Of a DNA stretch of 12,109 bases, positions 1 through 5,615 are shown piece by piece. The stretch lies in contig JAPLWC010000063.1 in the NCBI GenBank assembly GCA_026396845.1, positions 1 to 12,109 of the forward strand, written 5' to 3'. Below the pieces are notes generated by a model that saw only the letters and a program-made list of their open reading frames with translations, did no database searches and was not told the DNA's origin. The translations under genes and the position numbers were made by a program. This stretch comes from Candidatus Gottesmanbacteria bacterium. Its GTDB lineage: Bacteria > Patescibacteriota > Microgenomatia > UBA10105 > UBA927. Within the stretch, counting starts at the first letter, position 1. Each line of letters begins with the position of its first letter.

Positions 1-2583
1 GCACTGGAGGAATTGGCGGAGATTACCGGAGTAAAGCTTACCCGCCGCGCCGGGGAAACGCCGGAAGGTAAACTCAAACAAAAAATATTTGAAGTCAACC
101 ATCTGGCCAGCGAGTACTACCAGTATATATTGACCAAACATAAGCTCGGGGAGAAAGCACGTGATTATCTCAAAGGCCGAGGGGTTTCGGACAAATCAAT
201 TAAAACCTTCGGGTTAGGCTACAGCCCGAACAGCTGGGAGACGATGTCTTCCTATTTGAAGAAAAAAGGGTATGATGCGGCACTACTGGCAACTGCAGGG
301 CTCACGATCCCGCGCGCCGGCGCCGGCAGCTATTATGACCGGTTCCGCGGCCGTGTAATGTTTACGCTCAGGGATCACCGGGGAAATGTTGTGGGGTTTT
401 CCGGACGGGTTCTGGATCCTGCTGCCAAAGAGGCAAAATACATCAATACGTCCGAAACGCCGGTCTATATAAAAGGCAATGTGTTATACGGGTTGGACGT
501 GACCCGCGGTGCAATTCAAAAAGACAACGAGGCGATCGTTATGGAGGGCGAGCTGGATCTCATTTCTTCATTCCAAGCGGGGATAGGGAATGTGGTGGCG
601 ATTAAAGGGTCGGCCCTCACCGAAGGGCACGTCAATCTTATCCGCCGGTACACCGAAAAACTGGCATTTGCCCTTGACAGTGACTTGGCAGGCGATGCAG
701 CGGCGCGCCGTGGGATAGAGATCGCGGACCGCGCGGGATTGGACATGCGCGTCGTTATGTTGCCTTCGGGTAAAGATCCGGATGATGCAGTCCGCGAAAA
801 TCCCGCCGCCGTCAAAAAAGCCATCAAAAACGCGATTCCCATTTATGACTATTTCATCTCATCCGCCGTCAAACGTTTTGACGCGACCAGCGCGTTCGGC
901 AAGAAAAAGGTGAGTGAGGAATTGCTGCCGATATTGGCAAAAATCGAAAACCCGATCGTTCAGGGGCATTACATAAAGAAGTTGGCGCGTATGCTTGATA
1001 CATCTGAGGAAACGATTGCGGAAAGTATGCGGCGGTTACATAAAGGCGAAGGGTTGGGCGCCCAAAAGGCGGAAAAACAGGAAGATGCCACGACCCGTTC
1101 TCAGAAACTGGAGACGTATATTCTGGCATTGGTTCTCCAGGGGAAAACGGCAGAGCTGTTTGAAGAATTATCCGACCGGATTGCCCTCACCGATATCGCA
1201 AATCCCGCGGTGCAAAAAATTTTGGAGCATTTGAAATCATTTTTGGCCGCCAACAACATATTTCTTATCAAGGATTTCGCCGATTCCCTGCCTGTTGAGC
1301 TGGTTTCCACGCTGGATGAGGCGTTTTTGTGGGATATCGGGGATCAACTTACTGACGAGGAGCTTTTTGCCCGCGAATGGAACTTGACTCTCCGGGAGGT
1401 TGAACGGGCAGCGGTGAAGCGGAAGATCCAGGAAATCACCGGCCTCATGCGTCACGCGGATACCACAAAAAATGAAGATGATGATCTCCGGGAGCTTACA
1501 GACCGCCTAAAAGCACTGGAAAAAGAAGGATCATTCTGGTATACTACGACTATAGTAAAGCGTGATCTATATGACATCCTTTTTCTCTATCCCAAGCCCG
1601 AAGAGCACATCAAAGAGCTTGATGAGCTGTATAGTAAACTCATCCGCTCCGGCATCGATGTTTTTGAGACGACTTCCCAGGATATCGAGAAAGAAGCCAG
1701 CAAGTCTATTCAAGAGCTGGAAAAAGAAATCGAGGCTCTGGTACGGGCGTCGGCCGAAGGGGTTTCCGATCCTGTTCGCATGTATCTTAAGGAAATCGGC
1801 AGGATTCCGCTTCTGACGTTTGCCGATGAAATTTCGCTTGCCAAGCGCTATGAAAAGGGCGACCGCAGAGCTAAGAAAAAACTCATAGAATCTAACCTCC
1901 GCTTGGTCGTTTCCATCGCCAAAAAGTACATCGGCAGGGGTATGAGCTTGCTTGATTTAATTCAAGAAGGCAATCAAGGTCTTATCCGCGCTGTGGAAAA
2001 GTATGATTGGAGGAAAGGCTACAAGTTTAGTACGTACGCAACATGGTGGATCCGTCAGGCCATTACGCGCGCGATTGCCGACCAGGCACGTACCATCCGC
2101 ATTCCAGTCCACATGGTGGAAACGATTAACAGGTTTGTTCGCGCTTCGCGGCGACTCATGCAGGACTTGGGCCGTGAGCCCGCGCCGGAAGAGATTGCCA
2201 AAGTCATGGAAGTGGATGTGACCAAAGTCCGGGAAATCATGAAAGTGTCCCAGGAACCCACATCCCTTGAGACTCCGGTCGGTGATGAGGAAGACTCACA
2301 TCTTGGAGACTTTATTTCAGATCCGGGTCCGACGCCGTATGAGCAAACCAGCCGCCAGCTTCTCAAGGAACACATGGAAGAAGTGTTAACCACGCTTTCC
2401 GATCGCGAAAAGAGAGTACTTATCCTTCGCTTCGGCCTGGAGGACGGCAGACCGCGGACACTTGAAGAAGTGGGTGCGCAGTTCGGCGTCACCCGCGAAC
2501 GTATACGGCAAATTGAGGCAAAAGCCCTGCGGAAACTTCGTCACCCCTCCAGAAGTAAAAAATTAAAAGATTATCTTGAGTAA
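1..2583 (+). CDS. dnaG-rpoD: DNA primase DnaG fused in frame to sigma factor RpoD (5' partial)
   Basis: The frame is open from base 1, so the start and the DnaG zinc-binding domain lie upstream; the first residues visible ([13 protein letters not shown]) match DnaG just after that domain. Primase part, about 1-1530: catalytic-core N-terminal region, then TOPRIM with EGELD (544-558), KGSALT, and DSDLAG (676-693), which keep the metal-binding acidic residues, then a helical C-terminal region where DnaB normally docks. Sigma part, about 1555-2580: region 1.1-like segment, 1.2, 2, 3 and 4, with the -10 recognition helix ([19 protein letters not shown]) and the region 4.2 helix-turn-helix ([18 protein letters not shown]) of a primary sigma70. 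dnaG and rpoD are commonly adjacent as separate genes; here no stop lies between them. No ATG, GTG or TTG exists in frame from the junction to ATG 1780, which is already inside region 1.2. Family assignments are firm; whether the fusion is native or one base error is open. Confidence 0.93.
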   Translation, partial: ALEELAEITGVKLTRRAGETPEGKLKQKIFEVNHLASEYYQYILTKHKLGEKARDYLKGRGVSDKSIKTFGLGYSPNSWETMSSYLKKKGYDAALLATAGLTIPRAGAGSYYDRFRGRVMFTLRDHRGNVVGFSGRVLDPAAKEAKYINTSETPVYIKGNVLYGLDVTRGAIQKDNEAIVMEGELDLISSFQAGIGNVVAIKGSALTEGHVNLIRRYTEKLAFALDSDLAGDAAARRGIEIADRAGLDMRVVMLPSGKDPDDAVRENPAAVKKAIKNAIPIYDYFISSAVKRFDATSAFGKKKVSEELLPILAKIENPIVQGHYIKKLARMLDTSEETIAESMRRLHKGEGLGAQKAEKQEDATTRSQKLETYILALVLQGKTAELFEELSDRIALTDIANPAVQKILEHLKSFLAANNIFLIKDFADSLPVELVSTLDEAFLWDIGDQLTDEELFAREWNLTLREVERAAVKRKIQEITGLMRHADTTKNEDDDLRELTDRLKALEKEGSFWYTTTIVKRDLYDILFLYPKPEEHIKELDELYSKLIRSGIDVFETTSQDIEKEASKSIQELEKEIEALVRASAEGVSDPVRMYLKEIGRIPLLTFADEISLAKRYEKGDRRAKKKLIESNLRLVVSIAKKYIGRGMSLLDLIQEGNQGLIRAVEKYDWRKGYKFSTYATWWIRQAITRAIADQARTIRIPVHMVETINRFVRASRRLMQDLGREPAPEEIAKVMEVDVTKVREIMKVSQEPTSLETPVGDEEDSHLGDFISDPGPTPYEQTSRQLLKEHMEEVLTTLSDREKRVLILRFGLEDGRPRTLEEVGAQFGVTRERIRQIEAKALRKLRHPSRSKKLKDYLE
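1517..1545 (+). promoter_or_regulatory. Candidate internal promoter at the DnaG/RpoD junction
   Basis: TGGAAA (1517-1522, 4 of 6 to TTGACA), a 17-base spacer, then TATACT (1540-1545) preceded by TG one base upstream, an extended -10. It sits exactly where dnaG gives way to rpoD, and would start RNA near 1552. A Shine-Dalgarno-like AGAAGGA at 1524-1530 overlaps it but would be lost from that transcript. This may be a relic of when rpoD was a separate gene. Confidence 0.35.
1555..2583 (+). other. rpoD: RpoD (primary sigma70) portion of the fusion
   Basis: This is the domain boundary estimate, not a separate ORF. It carries a region 1.1-like segment ([17 protein letters not shown], about 1582-1632), region 1.2 ([16 protein letters not shown], about 1768-1815), region 2 ([20 protein letters not shown] onward), region 3 and region 4 ending at the stop. 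All regions of a housekeeping sigma are present and uninterrupted, so promoter recognition should be intact. A free RpoD would need an unusual start codon, cleavage of the fusion, or a start well upstream inside the primase tail (for example ATG 1447). Confidence 0.85.
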
Positions 2584-3736
2584 GATTTTTCTTTTCATCC
2601 TTTTTCTTGTTGCCGGTGCGTTAAGCGCCGTTGGATTCATTTATATTTTGGGGACGGCACCGGTGCGGTTTGATAATCCCATCCTTACGACCTTCGATGT
2701 AAAAAAGCCGGAGATCGTGGGATTTTTACCGTACTGGTTAGTGAGTAAAGCTGATAAAGATTATTCAAAATACATCACAACGCTCACGTACTTCGGGCTT
2801 ACATTAAATAACGACGGAACGGTTAAGAAACTCAATAACCCTCAGGAAGAAGAACCGGGTTGGACCGCCCTGAAGGCGGACAAGTACCAAAAATATAATG
2901 CGAAACAGTCACTCCTTGTGGTAAGCGGGGATGACGGCGCCATCGGCGATATGATTAGCAATCCGGTTGCCAGCGCAAATAATTTGATTGCCGATGTAGC
3001 GCCGATTATGAAAGATAAAGGCTTCACGGACTTGAACCTCGATATCGAAAGCTTTATGGATGCTTCGGAAAGCGCACGCGCGAATTTTACGTTGTTTGTG
3101 CAGACAGTAACTCTACAGATAAAAGACCGGAAATTGGGAACGGTAACGCTTGACCTTATTCCCATATCCCTGGTGAAAAGCAAAATCTATGATGCAAAAG
3201 CACTCTCGTCCATTGTGGACCGGATAGTACTCATGACCTACGATTACCATTACACCGGATCACTCACCACGGGTGCAGTCGCCCCGCTAAGCGGGGCGGG
3301 AACGACGATTGAATATGATGTGGAGACGGCGGTGAAAGAGGCACTCAAAGCAATGCCCGCAGATAAAATACTTTTGGGGATTCCGCTCTACGGGTATGAG
3401 TGGGAGACTATAGGTGATGCCTCGGAGTCGGCCACCATTCCCGGTGGGTCGTCTATTGCCAGCAGTGGGCGCGTAGCAGACTTGCTTTCTGGTTGTGCGA
3501 CGTGTTCAGCGGTTATGGATCCTGTTTCCCGCGAGCCGTATGTTATTTATCCGGAAAACGGTTACTTTAACCAGATTTATTTTGAAAATGAAGCATCGAT
3601 GAAAGAAAAAATCGCGCTTGCCCAAACGTATCATCTCGGCGGTGTTGCACTGTGGGCTTTAGGGTATGAAGATGCTACGATGCTTACCCCCTTATCTACG
3701 TACAAAAATACGCTCGACCTTTCAGGGCTTTACTAA
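2576..3736 (+). CDS. Membrane-anchored GH18-family glycosidase-like protein
   Basis: 386 aa with a TTG start that overlaps the end of dnaG-rpoD by 8 bases, suggesting translational coupling; no strong ribosome site is visible. Residues 4-27 form a signal-anchor helix, so the rest lies outside the membrane. The body reads as a GH18 barrel like those of chitinases and spore-lytic YaaH/SleL proteins: strand 1 VGFLPYW (48-54), catalytic strand 4 LNLDIE (153-158), strand 6 MTYDYHY (220-226) and the final strand with W360. The canonical DxDxE is here N154-L-D156-I-E158: the acid/base Glu and the assisting Asp remain, the first Asp is Asn. It probably cleaves or binds an N-acetylglucosamine-containing glycan at the cell surface; substrate unknown. 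The 3' end overlaps the convergent FecR-like gene by 15 bases. Confidence 0.85.
   Translation: MSKIFLFILFLVAGALSAVGFIYILGTAPVRFDNPILTTFDVKKPEIVGFLPYWLVSKADKDYSKYITTLTYFGLTLNNDGTVKKLNNPQEEEPGWTALKADKYQKYNAKQSLLVVSGDDGAIGDMISNPVASANNLIADVAPIMKDKGFTDLNLDIESFMDASESARANFTLFVQTVTLQIKDRKLGTVTLDLIPISLVKSKIYDAKALSSIVDRIVLMTYDYHYTGSLTTGAVAPLSGAGTTIEYDVETAVKEALKAMPADKILLGIPLYGYEWETIGDASESATIPGGSSIASSGRVADLLSGCATCSAVMDPVSREPYVIYPENGYFNQIYFENEASMKEKIALAQTYHLGGVALWALGYEDATMLTPLSTYKNTLDLSGLY
3280..3298. repeat. 19-base GC-rich palindrome inside the GH18 gene
   Basis: CGCCCCGCTAAGCGGGGCG is two 9-base arms around a single central A. It encodes part of the VAPLSGAG loop in frame. VAPL is a natural GH18 motif, so the palindrome may be coincidence, but it resembles the short GC-rich palindromes that can be scattered through CPR genomes. 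Confidence 0.6.
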
Positions 3737-4287
3737 ATACACTTGGCTGTTGGCATCGTCGATATTCGCCCTCTGACCAGCTTTTAAATCCCAGACGTTT
3801 GTGTTGTTATTATTGTCCACAAGCGCAAACTTCACCGATCCGGATTTGACGGTAATGGACATATCCGTATCAATGATATTGATTGTCGTATCTCCGGAGT
3901 TTATGGTTACCAGCGTGTGGAGTGCGCGTACGGAGATCGGTTGGGTGACCAAATATTCTATTTTCCCTGTCTTTTGTTGGAGGACAAAATCAGTAGGGAA
4001 GAGGTTGGCAAATACAAGCTCCGCTACCGGTCCCATGCTTATATTCACGATTCCACTTACACTCGCAGTCGCGGATGAATTTGCCTTCGTCGCAACGGAT
4101 TCGCCAAGTAGAATCTCAGCGCCGTTCGATGCCTCTTTATAACAAGCGCAAATGTCGGTTCAACCGTCGGTTGAGCTGCGGGGGTTACCATAAGCGGCGT
4201 TTCCCGTTTTGTTTTAAAATACTGGTATCCTACAACGCCACCAAATCCAATCACAAACGCGAGAAGTAAAAGGAGAATGGTTTTCAT
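3722..4287 (-). pseudogene. FecR-like domain protein interrupted by a -1 frameshift
   Basis: The 5' part starts at ATG 4287 (MKTILLLLLAFVIGFGGVVG, a signal-anchor helix) and reads to EPTFALVIK. The same frame then becomes arginine-rich nonsense and stops at 4057. The downstream frame continues sensibly as KEASNGAEILLGESVATKA and runs to TGA at 3722, with FecR-like beta-strand content. The span is 566 bases, one short of 189 codons, so one missing base explains it. Restoring one A in the AAA run (plus-strand TTT at 4136-4138) gives a smooth join VIKEASNGAEI. The intact product would be about 188 aa: a single-pass protein with an extracytoplasmic FecR-like domain, which elsewhere occurs in signalling and envelope proteins. 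It could be a true mutation, a homopolymer sequencing error, or -1 slippage on A-AAG. Function unknown. Confidence 0.7.
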
Positions 4288-4297
4288 GAGTGAGGCT

Positions 4298-4306
4298 ATT
4301 ATATCA
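4298..4306 (-). promoter_or_regulatory. Extended -10 promoter for the FecR-like gene
   Basis: On the minus strand this reads TGATATAAT: consensus TATAAT with the TG extension. No good -35 is present at 17 bases. RNA would start about 4 bases before ATG 4287, so the transcript would be nearly leaderless. Confidence 0.65.
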
Positions 4307-4325
4307 CCCGAACCCACGATAAATC

Positions 4326-4334
4326 TGATATAAT
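4326..4334 (+). promoter_or_regulatory. Extended -10 promoter of the tRNA-Asn locus
   Basis: TGATATAAT, perfect extended -10, with expected RNA start near 4341, some 11 bases before the tRNA-like 5' fragment. That spacing suits a tRNA promoter. It is now separated from the intact tRNA-Asn by about 300 bases containing the GIY-YIG gene, so one transcript would carry the fragment, the GIY-YIG message and the tRNA. Confidence 0.65.
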
Positions 4335-4351
4335 AACCTCGTTCTTAACAT

Positions 4352-4392
4352 TCCCCTGTAGCTCTCCGCCAGCTGGCGGAGGTAGAGCGGCT
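4352..4392 (+). pseudogene. 5' remnant of tRNA-Asn with altered D-loop
   Basis: TTCCCCTGTAGCTC (4351-4364) and GGTAGAGCGGCT (4381-4392) match the intact tRNA-Asn at 4649-4662 and 4666-4677 exactly. Between them, the three D-loop bases AAC are replaced by a 16-base palindrome. Similarity fades after GGCT, although TTAAGA recurs at 4397-4402, where the anticodon loop would be. There is no T arm or 3' acceptor strand, so this is not a functional tRNA. Confidence 0.8.
4365..4380. repeat. Perfect 16-base palindrome TCCGCCAGCTGGCGGA
   Basis: The sequence equals its own reverse complement. It sits in the D-loop of the tRNA remnant between GCTC and GGTA, so the RNA could form an elongated D-arm hairpin. 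I see only this copy in the window; from memory, similar GC-rich palindromes recur in CPR genomes, not checked here. Confidence 0.85.
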
Positions 4393-4397
4393 ATAAT
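4392..4397 (+). promoter_or_regulatory. TATAAT just upstream of the GIY-YIG start
   Basis: A perfect TATAAT lies where the tRNA remnant loses similarity, 6 bases before ATG 4404. RNA would start at about the A of ATG, giving a leaderless message. There is no recognisable -35 at 17 bases and no TG extension. Confidence 0.35.
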
Positions 4398-4403
4398 TAA
4401 GAT

Positions 4404-4670
4404 ATGTATTATGTCTATGCCGTTTATAATCAGGAGAACAACAAGATATATATTGGACAAACAGAAAATCTTGAAGAAAGATTAAAATTACATAACAGTA
4501 AAGAATTTAAGGGGTCATACACGTCAAGATTTTCTGGAAATTGGAAGTATATTTATAAAGAAGAAATAAATACTAGAAAAGAAGTATTGGTAAGAGAAAG
4601 ACAGCTAAAGACATTTCGAGGACGAGAGTTCATTAAAAGCTTAATTAATTCCCCTGTAGCTCAACGGTAG
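4404..4670 (+). CDS. GIY-YIG endonuclease-domain protein (UPF0213-like)
   Basis: 88 aa, the usual size of single-domain GIY-YIG proteins of the YhbQ/UPF0213 type. Visible motifs: YVY (3-5, the GIY position), YIG (16-18), catalytic Arg candidate R26 in LEERLKLHN, and Glu candidate E65 in VRERQLK, followed by the RGREFIKSLI tail typical of the group. The fold is a DNA nuclease; physiological roles of these small members are poorly known. The last codons, TCC CCT GTA GCT CAA CGG TAG (SPVAQR and stop), are the first 21 bases of the intact tRNA-Asn. No Shine-Dalgarno site precedes ATG 4404. GC is about 30%, far below its neighbours, indicating recent arrival. Flanking tRNA-derived repeats suggest it is the mobility gene of a minimal element; that role is inference. 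Confidence 0.88.
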   Translation: MYYVYAVYNQENNKIYIGQTENLEERLKLHNSKEFKGSYTSRFSGNWKYIYKEEINTRKEVLVRERQLKTFRGREFIKSLINSPVAQR

Positions 4671-4721
4671 AGCGGCTTCCTGTTAAGAAGAAGGTTGCAG
4701 GTTCGAATCCTGCCGGGGGAG
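4650..4721 (+). tRNA. tRNA-Asn (GTT)
   Basis: Acceptor TCCCCTG pairs with CGGGGGA (4714-4720, one G-T pair). D arm GCTC/GAGC. Anticodon loop CTGTTAA gives GTT. T arm GCAGG, TTCGAAT, CCTGC. Discriminator G at 4721; CCA is not encoded. The anticodon stem GCTTC/GAAGA has a mismatched G-A top pair. The 5' 21 bases double as the end of the GIY-YIG reading frame. Confidence 0.95.
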
Positions 4722-4762
4722 CATATTGACGACCATTTTATTTCTCCTTCGGAAGGGTGCAC

Positions 4763-4791
4763 TTGTGTTTGGTGGCCTATAATTGTATACT
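4763..4791 (+). promoter_or_regulatory. Candidate sortase promoter
   Basis: TTGTGT (4763-4768), a 17-base spacer and TATACT (4786-4791), placing the start near 4798 and leaving about 10 bases before ATG 4809. A perfect TATAAT at 4778-4783 is an alternative -10 with no clear -35. No Shine-Dalgarno site precedes the ATG. Confidence 0.45.
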
Positions 4792-4808
4792 AATACTCCT
4801 CAGTCCTT

Positions 4809-5615
4809 ATGGATTTACCGAAAACAGGCATTATCTATCTGTATGAGAAGACGCAAGGTGAGAATGCGTACGCAGTGCCGATCGAAGAGACTCCGGGAGA
4901 TATACAACAGACAGTTCAGATCCGCACGACGCGATCGTTATTCGGGTTGAGGTGGAGACAAATGGCCGTGATGGCACTGCTTGCCGTAGCCGTCGATGGG
5001 TTTATCATTTCGTACTACCCCAGGGTTACGCTGGAAACAAGGTACCTTCTGAGTCAGGCAAGAGACAAAATTTTTCAACTAGCTACCCCCGTCAGGAGTG
5101 CACCGTCGGAAAACAAAACTGTGATTGATCCGCTGAGAACCGCCAATGGTTCGGTGATACAGCCGGTGAATACCGAATTTGCCATTGTTGTCCCCAAGAT
5201 CGGGATCAATGCACCGATTGTGGAGGGCGTCGACCCGAACAACCCCAAGGAATATACCCAGGTTCTCGCTACAGGGGTTGCACAATCCTTAACGAGTTTT
5301 ACGCCGGACAAATCAGGTACGGTGTATTTGTTTTCGCACTCAACAAATTACGACTGGTTTGTCAATGATTTAAATGCAGTATTTTACCTCTTAAAAAATT
5401 TAGAGGACGGAGACTACATTGTGCTTTTTTACAAAGGCGTCCGTTACACATATCGGCTGACGGAAAAACGGGTCGTTAGTGCAGGTGAAATCTCATATTT
5501 GGTACCGCAAGCCGGTAAAAGAAACCTTATACTCCAAACATGCTGGCCGCCCGGAAGCGTTACCGAACGGTTACTTCTCTTCGCCGATTTGGTGGAAGAA
5601 CAGGGGCAAAAGTAA
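4809..5615 (+). CDS. Sortase family transpeptidase
   Basis: 268 aa. Cytoplasmic N-terminus of about 50 residues, one membrane helix (about 52-69), a linker, then a sortase barrel from about residue 123. Catalytic triad: H177 (FSHS), C245 (QTCWPPGS) and R254 (TERLLLF). The TCWPPG signature resembles class D/E and CPR sortases. It would cut an LPxxG-type signal and link the protein to an envelope acceptor outside the membrane; the LPVAG protein encoded at 10117-10755 is a plausible client. ATG 4809 is the only sensible start. Oddly, residues 3-7 read LPKTG, a textbook sorting motif, on the cytoplasmic side. It has no sign of operon partners on its strand; its 3' end overlaps the convergent membrane-protein gene by 45 bases, over the R254 codon. 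Confidence 0.93.
   Translation: MDLPKTGIIYLYEKTQGENAYAVPIEETPGDIQQTVQIRTTRSLFGLRWRQMAVMALLAVAVDGFIISYYPRVTLETRYLLSQARDKIFQLATPVRSAPSENKTVIDPLRTANGSVIQPVNTEFAIVVPKIGINAPIVEGVDPNNPKEYTQVLATGVAQSLTSFTPDKSGTVYLFSHSTNYDWFVNDLNAVFYLLKNLEDGDYIVLFYKGVRYTYRLTEKRVVSAGEISYLVPQAGKRNLILQTCWPPGSVTERLLLFADLVEEQGQK

Larger units (their letters stand above)
4297..4335. repeat. Perfect 10-base inverted repeat holding two divergent -10 elements
   Basis: TATTATATCA (4297-4306) and TGATATAATA (4326-4335) are exact reverse complements separated by 19 bases. Each arm contains TGATATAAT, a full extended -10, one per strand. Confidence 0.85.
4352..4677 (+). mobile_element. Candidate minimal GIY-YIG element inserted at tRNA-Asn
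   Basis: The segment is bounded by two copies of the tRNA-Asn 5' part: an altered copy at 4352-4392 and the functional one at 4650-4677, offset by 298 bases. Everything between is one small AT-rich GIY-YIG gene (about 30% GC by hand count against about 50% in the sortase gene). The simplest reading is that an element entered the anticodon arm of tRNA-Asn and brought a replacement 5' half, leaving the old 5' half upstream. The exact ends cannot be set because of the repeat. The alternative is decay of a tandem tRNA-Asn pair. Confidence 0.5.

Noticed and set aside
2055..2492. 145-aa minus-strand ORF opposite the sigma region
   Set aside because: It is antisense to highly conserved RpoD sequence, serine/arginine-rich, and shows no domain or start signals.
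4057..4317. 86-aa minus-strand ORF as an independent gene
   Set aside because: Its arginine-rich end is the wrong frame after a one-base shift; its start belongs to the FecR-like gene, and ATG 4287 fits better than the upstream ATG.
4404..4670. GIY-YIG gene as part of a self-splicing intron in tRNA-Asn
   Set aside because: The downstream tRNA is complete, the upstream copy lacks a 3' half, and there is no room or structure for an intron core.
4746..4756. CCTTCGGAAGG hairpin after the tRNA as a terminator
   Set aside because: The stem is too short and no T run follows on either strand.
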